From assembly GCA_963210315.1 (NCBI GenBank), contig OY723244.1:2418001-2482000 (forward strand): DNA of 64,000 nt, written 5' to 3'. Numbering within the stretch: the stretch's first letter is position 1; each line of letters starts with the position of its first letter. The translations under genes were made by a program, and so were the position numbers. The notes below the pieces were generated by a model. The model saw nothing but the letters and a program-made list of their open reading frames with translations, did no database searches and was not told where the DNA came from. Source of the DNA: Rhynchopus euleeides (lineage: Eukaryota > Euglenozoa > Diplonemea > Diplonemida > Diplonemidae). Shown here piece after piece: positions 15,001-22,311 of the stretch.

Positions 15001-16985
15001 ACCCGGGCGGCAGTGTCTGACCCCAGGGAAGTGCTGACAATGGTGTCCGGGACCCGGGCGGCAGTGTCTGACCCCAGGGAAGTGCTGAAAATGGTGTCCG
15101 GGACCCGGGCGGCAGTGTCTGACCCCAGGGAAGTGCTGACAATGGTGTCCGGGACCCGGGCGGCAGTGTCTGACCCCAGGGAAGTGCTGACAATGGTGTC
15201 CGGGACCCGGGCGGCAGTGTCTGACCCCAGGGAAGTGCTGACAATGGTGTCCGGGACCCGGGCGGCAGTGTCTGACCCCAGGGAAGTGCTGAAAATGGTG
15301 TCCGGGACCCGGGCGGCAGTGTCCGACCCCAGGGAAGTGCTGAAACTGGTGTCCGGGACCCAGGCGGCAGTGTCTGACCCCGGGGAAGTGCTGAAAATGG
15401 TGTCCGGGACCCGGGCGGCAGTGTCTGACCCCAGGGAAGTGCTGAAAATGGTGTCCGGGACCCGGGCGGCAGTGTCTGACCCCAGGGAAGTGCTGACAAT
15501 GGTGTCCGGGACCCGGGCGGCAGTGTCTGACCCCAGGGAAGTGCTGACAATGGTGTCCGGGACCCGGGCGGCAGTGTCTGACCCCAGGGAAGTGCTGACA
15601 ATGGTGTCCGGGACCCGGGCGGCAGTGTCTGACCCCAGGGAAGTGCTGAAAATGGTGTCCGGGACCCGGGCGGCAGTGTCCGACCCCAGGGAAGTGCTAA
15701 AACTGGTGTCCGGGACCCAGGCGGCAGTGTCTGACCCCGGGGAAGTGCTGAAAATGGTGTCCGGGACCCGGGCGGCAGTGTCTGACCCCAGGGAAGTGCT
15801 GACAATGGTGTCCGGGACCCGGGCGGCAGTGTCTGACCCCAGGGAAGTGCTGAAAATGGTGTCCGGGACCCGGGCGGCAGTGTCTGACCCCAGGGAAGTG
15901 CTGACAATGGTGTCCGGGACCCGGGCGGCAGTGTCTGACCCCAGGGAAGTGCTGACAATGGTGTCCGGGACCCGGGCGGCAGTGTCTGACCCCAGGGAAG
16001 TGCTGAAAATGGTGTCCGGGACCCGGGCGGCAGTGTCTGACCCCAGGGAAGTGCTGACAATGGTGTCCGGGACCCGGGCGGCAGTGTCTGACCCCAGGGA
16101 AGTTCTGACAATGGTGTCCGGGACCCGGGCGGCAGTGTCTGACCCCAGGGAAGTGCTGACAATGGTGTCCGGGACCCGGGCGGCAGTGTCTGACCCCAGG
16201 GAAGTGCTGACAATGGTGTCCGGGACCCGGGCGGCAGTGTCTGACCCCAGGGAAGTGCTGACAATGGTGTCCGGGACCCGGGCGGCAGTGTCTGACCCCA
16301 GGGAAGTGCTGAAAATGGTGTCCGGGACCCGGGCGGCAGTGTCCGACCCCAGGGAAGTGCTAAAACTGGTGTCCGGGACCCAGGCGGCAGTGTCTGACCC
16401 CGGGGAAGTGCTGAAAATGGTGTCCGGGACCCGGGCGGCAGTGTCTGACCCCAGGGAAGTGCTGACAATGGTGTCCGGGACCCGGGCGGCAGTGTCTGAC
16501 CCCAGGGAAGTGCTGAAAATGGTGTCCGGGACCCGGGCGGCAGTGTCTGACCCCAGGGAAGTGCTGACAATGGTGTCCGGGACCCGGGCGGCAGTGTCTG
16601 ACCCCAGGGAAGTGCTGACAATGGTGTCCGGGACCCGGGCGGCAGTGTCTGACCCCAGGGAAGTGCTGAAAATGGTGTCCGGGACCCGGGCGGCAGTGTC
16701 TGACCCCAGGGAAGTGCTGACAATGGTGTCCGGGACCCGGGCGGCAGTGTCTGACCCCAGGGAAGTGCTGACAATGGTGTCCGGGACCCGGGCGGCAGTG
16801 TCTGACCCCAGGGAAGTGCTGACAATGGTGTCCGGGACCCGGGCGGCAGTGTCTGACCCCAGGGAAGTGCTGACAATGGTGTCCGGGACCCGGGCGGCAG
16901 TGTCTGACCCCAGGGAAGTGCTGACAATGGTGTCCGGGACCCGGGCGGCAGTGTCCGACCCCAGGGAAGTGCTGAAAATGGTGTA
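1..16985. repeat. 51-bp satellite array, about 333 copies, with higher-order structure
   Basis: A 51-bp unit (starting GTGTCCGGGACCCGGGCGGC) repeats head to tail with almost no length variation and continues past the left edge. Because 51 is a multiple of three, one plus-strand frame stays open for the whole array, ending at a TAG at 17071-17073. It would encode a 17-residue repeat (VSGTRAAVSDPREVLKM and variants). The other two plus frames have a stop in nearly every unit. Variants between units are mostly amino-acid changing (R/Q, T/K/N, T/A, E/K, S/Y), so I see no sign of protein-level selection and favour a non-coding satellite. Rare variants recur at exact multiples of 51 bp: a CCGGCGG variant at about 2351, 5768, 7604, 9389 and 12806 (spacings of 67, 36, 35 and 67 units). 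TAC variants at 4591 and 4897 recur at 11629 and 11935, both 7038 bp (138 units) away. Confidence 0.97.
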
Positions 16986-17079
16986 CCTCCTGCACCTCCT
17001 GCGGCTGATGGCAGTGATTGCTCCGAGGAGGGGGAGGAGAAGCAGACTCACTCGAACAACGCCCGATGGATAGACCGAT
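16986..17079. other. Right edge of the satellite, with 48 bp shared with the transposase gene
   Basis: The array stops and is followed by a short unique stretch. Positions 16992-17039 match 22506-22553, near the 5' end of the large transposase frame, in the same orientation. The two places use different reading frames, so this is DNA-level homology, not a shared peptide. The array therefore probably abuts, or grew inside, a relic of the same transposon family. Confidence 0.7.
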
Positions 17080-17098
17080 GTGTAGAAGCGTCAACGCA
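17080..17098 (+). repeat. 19-bp recurrent border motif, copy 1
   Basis: GTGTAGAAGCGTCAACGCA. It borders the left end of the miniature element and is repeated directly at 17268-17286. Confidence 0.85.
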
Positions 17099-17267
17099 AC
17101 AAACAAAAGGAAATTCATCAGAGCGGTTGTAGCTGTGAAGTGATAGGGCGCTTTTTAAGCACACTCGTGTGAGCGGAAAGCGCCCCACCACAGCTGCAAC
17201 CAAACGTGCTCTATACACTAACCCCACCCTTCATCAGGCTCAGGGTGTGATCAGTTCAGGGTTTTGT
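17099..17267. mobile_element. 169-bp miniature element (MITE-like) with hybrid ends
   Basis: The left half (17099 to about 17156) matches the inverted-repeat ends of the neighbouring 0.8-kb element. The right half (17157-17267, 111 bp) is the reverse complement of 22312-22422, the left end of the large transposase element. Both ends begin ACAAA and share an inner block resembling GGTTGYAGCTGTG...GGGCGCTTT, so they belong to one family. The element lies between two direct copies of the 19-bp motif. It looks like two element ends brought together with no coding interior. Confidence 0.75.
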
Positions 17268-17868
17268 GTGTAGAAGCGTCAACGCAACAAACAAAAGGAA
17301 ATTCATCAGAGCGGTTGTAGCTGTGAAGTGATAGGGCGCTTTTTTCTTTTTTTTTTTTCATGTGACCTCGAGAGGCGGGTGCGCGAGGGTCGTCCATCGC
17401 CACATCACGGAGAGGAGCGTCGGCCATCACCACATCGGGTGGCAGAGAGAGGGAAGGAACGGCAGAAGGCACACAGTCGTCAACATCAGACTCATGATCA
17501 GAGCTGCAGCAGGGTGGGCAATCAGCCACGATCGCAGGACCTCGACGACACAGGCAGTAGTGCGCAACACCCTTCCTGAGCGCTCCGCCAGCACGCTTGC
17601 ACAGCATCCAGCGCTCCGATGACCCCACACACGTCAGGATGCGTTGGTCCATGTTGGGTCCCAACCCCTCCGACTCCTCGAGGTGCTGCTCGACTGCTCC
17701 CACGAGGAAGTCAAACGTCCAGCCGCAAAATCCGTCACTCTGGCCATCCAAGAACCGCGACACGAGGACCTCAACAGGGAGCCGCTGCGCTGCAGGTCTC
17801 CTTCCGCACTTCCTCTCGTGCCGCAGCAGGTTCGCATACGGCCTCCTGCAGAAGCGACAGGAATCCAT
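17251..17868 (-). CDS. Zinc-finger ORF inside the 0.8-kb element
   Basis: The first ATG gives 205 residues. Near the N-terminus is a C-x2-C...H-x4-C cluster (SCRFCRRPYANLLRHERKC), a plausible C2HC zinc finger. Further cysteine pairs follow in the middle, then a Pro/Ala/Asp-rich tail and a lysine run. The last residues are encoded by the terminal repeat and spill past it. A region beginning VEVLVSRFLDG loosely resembles VEIFIRRVLSG near the N-terminus of the large transposase, which suggests a shared accessory or DNA-binding domain; this is weak by-eye similarity. Function in transposition is inferred from position only. Confidence 0.5.
   Translation of the reverse strand: MDSCRFCRRPYANLLRHERKCGRRPAAQRLPVEVLVSRFLDGQSDGFCGWTFDFLVGAVEQHLEESEGLGPNMDQRILTCVGSSERWMLCKRAGGALRKGVAHYCLCRRGPAIVADCPPCCSSDHESDVDDCVPSAVPSLSLPPDVVMADAPLRDVAMDDPRAPASRGHMKKKKEKSALSLHSYNRSDEFPFVCCVDASTHKTLN
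17268..17286 (+). repeat. 19-bp recurrent border motif, copy 2
   Basis: Same sequence and orientation as 17080-17098. It serves as the right border of the miniature element and the left border of the 0.8-kb element. Confidence 0.85.
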
Positions 17869-18069
17869 CTTGTGACCAATCTGGCATTGCCAGAAGGGGT
17901 TCAAACCCTGACTCCTGACAGAAGGAGGGGGGTGCTGGTGACAAAAGCTATCAGTGCGCCGATCAAAAGTTGACTGAACAGGGGTGCCTTGTCAGCGACT
18001 GGGGGTGCGAGCGCAAAGCGCCCTATCACTTCACAGCTACAACCGCTCTGATGAATTTCCTTTGTTTGT

Positions 18070-18088
18070 TGCGTTGACGCTTCTACAC
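18070..18088 (-). repeat. 19-bp recurrent border motif, copy 3
   Basis: TGCGTTGACGCTTCTACAC on the plus strand. It is the right end of the 0.8-kb element and the left border of the DIRS-like element. Confidence 0.85.
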
Positions 18089-18125
18089 CAGGACCCTCAT
18101 CCGGAGGGACGTATCCGTCTCGTTC

Positions 18126-20984
18126 TCAACGAGGCGGGCGCGCTGGTAAAAGTGTGGGTGGCATCGACACTGGTGGCAACTCCACGGGGTGTGTGGCCTG
18201 CGTCCCTCGCGTGTACGCGTCTGCGCGTTGGTCGTGGGTCGCAACCCAGTGTGGAATCAGTCGTATCTGCTGGCGGCGCGCTGTTGTGTATATCTCCTGC
18301 AGCAGAAGGTTGCCTCGGTAGTTGGCGCAGTGGCCCTTCCGGAGCGCGAACACCAGGCCGAGGTTGTCTATGTGGCAGGTCACGCTTGCCTCCCTCACAC
18401 GCTGCATCATGCGCACCCCCTGCCACACTGCATACGCTTCCTTCAGGAAGATGTTCGTGTCCGCGTCGCTCCCTTCGAACGCCCCTTGGGACACTGACTC
18501 CCCTCCCGGCAGCACGAGCACCGCCGCCCACGCCGTGGATGACGCGTCTGTCCAGAGCTCAATGGTCGGTGGCGGGTTCTGCGGCGTATACCACTCGTTG
18601 TCCTCGATGAGGCGTGCCCGCGCCACTGTCTCCGCCTGCACCGACGGAGGTACTGCGACCCTGGAGTCCCATCGGGCGTTGTTTGAGTGCGTCTGCTTCG
18701 CGATGCGCCGCACGAAGGACAACACGGCTGGCATGTAACACATCGGTGTCCGCATCACATACGACTGCCAGACGAAAGACCCGAATACTCTGAACGCCCT
18801 GCGTGGTGTCGTGTGGCCGTTGACGACTTCCTTGTACTCTTCCCGTCCGAGGACTTTTTGCACCCAGGCTGTGTCCGTGTGGAAACGGTGTCGCGTCAGG
18901 TCGAAGTGGATCCCGAACACTGTGAAGTCCTGCAGCGGCACGCCGTGTTGTGTGTCGTCGAAGTTCAGGGCGGCCCCCACCTTCTCGCAGCGGCTGATGA
19001 AGTCGGCGTACCTCGCCTGTGCCTCTGGTAGGGAGTCTCCGACAGCGATGAAGTTGTCAATCCAGACTATTCCGTGCTCTGGCGGGAGCAGCACGCGTGC
19101 GCTGCGGTTCGCGATTGCCGGGGAATGTGACCACCCCATGCACATGACAGTCGGGAAGGTCTTCACGAATGTCTTTCTCTCCCCGCCTAGGCGCACTTCG
19201 AAATAGCGTTGGATCTCCTTGTGTACGGGGAACTGGTAGAACCAGCTGCGTGCATCTGCCATCACCACCCAGCTCGCCGCGGCCACTCGCTGTGTCACCT
19301 CCGTGATGTCCTGCAAACGCATGTCCGGTGGGCGTGTCATCAGTGCATTTAGCCGCCTTGCGTCGACGATGAAACGTTGGCCCCCAGACTTCTTGGACAC
19401 GGTGAACGCTGGCAGCGTGAGGTACGGGTGTGCATCCGCCTCCGTCAGGACGCCATACTCAACCAAGGTGTCCAGGTGGTGCAACATGTGGCGTGATACC
19501 TTCCTCCCCGTTTTACGTAGTTCTTGGCGGGCCTCGGGAAGCAGTGCGTCAGCGAAAGCGGCTGGCTTGGTGATGAGGTCCAAGACCCCCGTCAGTTCAC
19601 CCTCGCTGTCCAACCGTCGCAGTTCCTTGAGATTGAGGCGCGAGGTGCAGATCTCCGCGATGTAGTCCTCTTCCTCCGACAGCTCCGTCTTCGCGTTGGC
19701 TGGCCGTATCACCTTCCCCCCCGTGCACACACCCAAGTCCTCCCCGTAGAGGTCCTCGACACCCGGACCGTACGACTCTGCGCTATCCACCTCGCTCCAC
19801 GCTTCCTCATCACTGGGTGGTGGGTCGGACGCGGCTTCGTCGGGTGTGGCATCTTCGTAGTAGCGGCGCGCTGCGAACAGCCTCGTGGTCCCCGGGAAGT
19901 GGGTTGCTGTCAGGGGTTTTGGCTGTGTGCGCGTCGTCCCCCCTTGCTGTCGTTTTTTCTTCACCACTCGATCTTCGCCGACACCTGTGCTGTCTCGCGC
20001 GCGTGTGCGTTTTCCGCCGCTGATACGTAACGCATCACACCGTCGACCGTCGCGTGTCTCGAGAGGAGGCGCACCTCCTCCAGTGGAACGTTCTTTCGCG
20101 CAAGCTGTGTGAGTGCCCCCCTCCGCAGAGAGTGTGCCGTGAGCCCCCTCCGTGCCCGCTTGACGGCTTTTACCACGGTCCGGTAGGTGACGTCCGCCGG
20201 GAACAGTCTCGTCTCTCCTGCTCTGCGCGCCCTGCGGAGGCGGTGTCGGAGGATACGGTGTAGGTCCTTCGGCAGGGAGATTCCTGTGATGTGACCCATG
20301 TGGAAGGGGTCCGCCTTCGACTGGGTCCAGCGCACGTATATCGGCTCGCTGCGCTTTTCCGCTGTGACGTCCTTCACATACAAGCGCAGTGCGTCCGAGG
20401 CCCTTGCCGCACCCCCCCACATGATGCCGAGCAGCAGTTTCACGAGGGGACGTGGCTCCTTCGCTAGCGCCTCCCGGATGTTGTGGGCTGTTGCTGGTTC
20501 TGCTTGCTTCAGTGGTCGTAGTGCTCCTCCCCGTTTCAGCGCCCGCCTGTAGTCCGCCACAATTTGTTTTCCGTCGAGGGGGAACGCTGCGAAGCGTCTG
20601 AGTGCTGCTGCAAGGTTGTTGAGGTACTGGAGGGCGGACTGCACTGATAGCCCGTCCTTCCGTTGCTTCGTGACCCACAGCACCGCCCCTTCGTCGTGTG
20701 GCAGTGTTCGCCTCTCCGCTTTCATCCACCCTTCCCGGAACTGCGAGTACCTGTCGTATGTGCGGCGGAGGGCCCCCCAGTATGTGGGTGCGAGGGCTTG
20801 GGCCAGGGTGTGTTGCAGTTCCTGGCGAATGGTGGTTGCTTCCTCCGGGGTCACGCTCGTCTCGGTCTTGCGGGGGCGTCCTCTTGTTGACGGGGGGGCA
20901 GATGGTACTGCCTTCACATACACTACCGCGGCGGGGGGGAGGGTCGTGGCCCGCGGGCGTCCCCTGCTGGTGTCGGGGAGTCAC
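18126..20984 (-). CDS. Reverse transcriptase/RNase H frame of the DIRS-like element
   Basis: The recognisable domain occupies roughly 19960 down to 18126. The 5' third of the frame overlaps the recombinase gene in another phase and is low in complexity there. Reverse-transcriptase signatures include VVMADARSWFYQFPV (motif A) and WIDNFIAVGDS (the catalytic-loop variant seen in DIRS types). RNase H follows, with ELWTDASSTAWAAVLV, KEAYAVWQGV, CHIDNLGLVFAL and HWVATHDQRADAYTRG. It would copy the element RNA into DNA. Expression probably relies on the overlapping-frame strategy known for the family. Confidence 0.88.
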   Translation of the reverse strand: MTPRHQQGTPAGHDPPPRRGSVCEGSTICPPVNKRTPPQDRDERDPGGSNHHSPGTATHPGPSPRTHILGGPPPHIRQVLAVPGRVDESGEANTATRRRGGAVGHEATEGRAISAVRPPVPQQPCSSTQTLRSVPPRRKTNCGGLQAGAETGRSTTTTEASRTSNSPQHPGGASEGATSPRETAARHHVGGCGKGLGRTALVCEGRHSGKAQRADIRALDPVEGGPLPHGSHHRNLPAEGPTPYPPTPPPQGAQSRRDETVPGGRHLPDRGKSRQAGTEGAHGTLSAEGGTHTACAKERSTGGGAPPLETRDGRRCDALRISGGKRTRARDSTGVGEDRVVKKKRQQGGTTRTQPKPLTATHFPGTTRLFAARRYYEDATPDEAASDPPPSDEEAWSEVDSAESYGPGVEDLYGEDLGVCTGGKVIRPANAKTELSEEEDYIAEICTSRLNLKELRRLDSEGELTGVLDLITKPAAFADALLPEARQELRKTGRKVSRHMLHHLDTLVEYGVLTEADAHPYLTLPAFTVSKKSGGQRFIVDARRLNALMTRPPDMRLQDITEVTQRVAAASWVVMADARSWFYQFPVHKEIQRYFEVRLGGERKTFVKTFPTVMCMGWSHSPAIANRSARVLLPPEHGIVWIDNFIAVGDSLPEAQARYADFISRCEKVGAALNFDDTQHGVPLQDFTVFGIHFDLTRHRFHTDTAWVQKVLGREEYKEVVNGHTTPRRAFRVFGSFVWQSYVMRTPMCYMPAVLSFVRRIAKQTHSNNARWDSRVAVPPSVQAETVARARLIEDNEWYTPQNPPPTIELWTDASSTAWAAVLVLPGGESVSQGAFEGSDADTNIFLKEAYAVWQGVRMMQRVREASVTCHIDNLGLVFALRKGHCANYRGNLLLQEIYTTARRQQIRLIPHWVATHDQRADAYTRGTQATHPVELPPVSMPPTLLPARPPR
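19961..20923 (-). CDS. Tyrosine recombinase of the DIRS-like element
   Basis: About 320 residues with an N-terminal helical, SAM-like part and a C-terminal catalytic part. GAARASDALRLYVKDV carries the first catalytic arginine. HSLRRGALTQLARKNVP is the H-x-x-R box, followed by LLSRHATVDGVMRYV with the late His and the nucleophilic Tyr. In this family the enzyme integrates a circular DNA copy by site-specific recombination. That makes the identical 19-bp motifs on both sides of the element notable as possible recombination sites. Confidence 0.9.
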   Translation of the reverse strand: MYVKAVPSAPPSTRGRPRKTETSVTPEEATTIRQELQHTLAQALAPTYWGALRRTYDRYSQFREGWMKAERRTLPHDEGAVLWVTKQRKDGLSVQSALQYLNNLAAALRRFAAFPLDGKQIVADYRRALKRGGALRPLKQAEPATAHNIREALAKEPRPLVKLLLGIMWGGAARASDALRLYVKDVTAEKRSEPIYVRWTQSKADPFHMGHITGISLPKDLHRILRHRLRRARRAGETRLFPADVTYRTVVKAVKRARRGLTAHSLRRGALTQLARKNVPLEEVRLLSRHATVDGVMRYVSAAENAHARETAQVSAKIEW

Positions 20985-22051
20985 TGTCGCTTGCCTTTCC
21001 CCCCCCGTCCTTTGTGATGGCCCTTTCCCGAGTAGGGCGCGGGGCGGTCCTGCGTGTTACGCTCCTGCAGGAACCGCTCCTGAAACGCGGCCCGCCTCTC
21101 CTGTGTGTCGTCCTGCGTGGCCCGCCCCTCCCGGAGTAGGCGCCCGTGTGTCACCGCATCGTACTTCGCTGGGTCCATAATCTTCGCCTTTGCCAGGTAG
21201 AGGCGGGCGCCCGCGCGCCCCTTCAGGAGAAAGTGCGAGTTCATAACGACGATTGTCTTGTGGAGGGCCTCGGTAAAGCGATCCGGATCATCGTCGTCGC
21301 GGATCAGTCCCATTGTCTGAAACAGAGCGTCGAAGGCCTGGATGAGCTGGTGTTTCCAGTCTGGTGAGCTCGGGGCATCGCTGAGCTCCGCCTGTCGGAA
21401 AACCCGGGATACCTCAGCTTTCACCAACCTGCGTCCGGGGACAGTGGCGATCGACGATCCCCAGGTCGACACGATGTGGGCGGAGAAATCGGCGGGCAGC
21501 TCGGCCTCCGTCCGCTGCAGCGCCTTCTGCAGGGTGGCGATCTGCTTCGCCTGCGTCTCCACGGTCTTCTTCAGCTCCTTCTGTTCCTTCTCCAGCCGGC
21601 CTGTCAATTTCAGCAGGTACTCCAGCGAGTTCGCCACGCGGAGATCGGTGTTCGAGTCGGCGGGGTGGTGTGCGTCCCTGTGCTGGAGGCCCGTGCCACT
21701 CTGGCTGTCCGCCTCGCTGTACTCCCCGTCCTCGCCTAGCTCGCCCGTCGCTGCTGCCAGGTCCGCCGCGGTCTCCTCGTCGACCGCCTGCCGGACCCAT
21801 GCGCACTCGGGGCACACCCAGCCCCTGTCCCCTGCGCCCTCGAGCCATTCGGGGACGACGTGCGCCGGGATGTGCTCTCTCAAGCACGTCCTGACCGTGG
21901 TCCCACCGCAGTCGTGGCAGCTGAATGCGGTCCTGGCTGTGTGTGTAGTATTGCACGTTTCGAATATGCACTCGGGGCGACGCTCTGCTGGCTCGTTGTC
22001 GGGGTGGGCGGGGTCGGGAACCTTCAGGGTGTCCCAATCCAGAGTGGCCAT
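20981..22051 (-). CDS. Gag-like protein of the DIRS-like element
   Basis: From the ATG at 22051 the frame gives 356 residues (MATLDWDTLK...). An N-terminal Cys/His-rich block (CNTTHTARTAFSCHDCGG, later CPEC) looks zinc-binding. Next comes a coiled coil around SLEYLLKLTGRLEKEQKELK, a helical middle part, and a basic Gly/Lys-rich C-terminus (GKGHHKGRGGKGKRQ) suited to nucleic-acid binding. Position ahead of the recombinase and RT frames matches ORF1 of DIRS elements. No specific capsid family is recognised. Confidence 0.7.
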   Translation of the reverse strand: MATLDWDTLKVPDPAHPDNEPAERRPECIFETCNTTHTARTAFSCHDCGGTTVRTCLREHIPAHVVPEWLEGAGDRGWVCPECAWVRQAVDEETAADLAAATGELGEDGEYSEADSQSGTGLQHRDAHHPADSNTDLRVANSLEYLLKLTGRLEKEQKELKKTVETQAKQIATLQKALQRTEAELPADFSAHIVSTWGSSIATVPGRRLVKAEVSRVFRQAELSDAPSSPDWKHQLIQAFDALFQTMGLIRDDDDPDRFTEALHKTIVVMNSHFLLKGRAGARLYLAKAKIMDPAKYDAVTHGRLLREGRATQDDTQERRAAFQERFLQERNTQDRPAPYSGKGHHKGRGGKGKRQ

Positions 22052-22062
22052 CTTCTCTGTTA

Positions 22063-22240
22063 CGCAGCTCGGCGTAGTTACTGTTCCTCTCCTATTCACG
22101 CAGCTCGGCGTAGTTTCTGTTCCTCTCCTATTCACGCAGCTCGGCGTAGTTTCTGTTCCTCTCCTATACACGCAGCTCGGCGTACTCCCTCAGCCCGTTC
22201 TGTTCCTCTCCTATACACGCAGCTCGGCGTACTCTGTCCG
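22063..22240. repeat. Five tandem repeats of about 36 bp at the 5' end of the DIRS-like element
   Basis: CGCAGCTCGGCGTA recurs at 22063, 22099, 22135, 22171 and 22218, spaced 36, 36, 36 and 47 bp. It lies directly upstream of the gag start, so it may be a promoter or leader repeat. Confidence 0.85.
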
Positions 22241-22292
22241 CTTCTGTCACTCTTGCTCCCCTCTTGATTCTCTCGCCTGCTTGATAGTTTGA

Positions 22293-22311
22293 TGCGTTGA
22301 CGCTTCTACAC
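22293..22311 (-). repeat. 19-bp recurrent border motif, copy 4
   Basis: TGCGTTGACGCTTCTACAC, in the same orientation as 18070-18088. It is the right border of the DIRS-like element and the left border of the transposase element. Confidence 0.85.

Larger units (their letters stand above)
17268..18088. mobile_element. 0.8-kb terminal-inverted-repeat DNA element
   Basis: Inverted repeats of about 75 bp lie at 17268-17342 and 18015-18088, differing by a single T. They include the 19-bp motif and an adjoining ACAAACAAAAGG. The interior carries one minus-strand ORF. The family resemblance to the ends of the large transposase element at 22312 suggests a short relative mobilised in trans. No target duplication is evident outside the 19-bp copies. 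Confidence 0.8.
18089..22292 (-). mobile_element. DIRS-like tyrosine-recombinase retroelement
   Basis: Read on the minus strand, a gag-like frame is followed by a tyrosine-recombinase frame and a reverse transcriptase/RNase H frame, with long overlap between the last two. That set of parts is typical of DIRS-type elements, which integrate by tyrosine recombinase and not a DDE integrase. The element lies exactly between two direct copies of the 19-bp motif (18070-18088 and 22293-22311). It looks whole, with long open frames, and so is probably young. Tandem 36-bp repeats occur at its 5' (right) end. Confidence 0.85.

Noticed and set aside
1-16985. CRISPR-like array
   Set aside because: Units are contiguous 51-bp repeats with no unique spacers, in eukaryotic context.
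16360-17118. Minus-strand ORF with a signal-peptide-like start (MNFLLFVALTLLH) and His/Pro/Gly-rich repeats
   Set aside because: The start comes from the transposon end repeat and the body is the antisense of the satellite; the frame is broken wherever the CTAAAACTG unit variant occurs. Coincidental.
17880-17915. tRNA T-arm-like GGGGTTCAAACCC
   Set aside because: No acceptor or anticodon stems around it; lies at the start of the element's zinc-finger frame.
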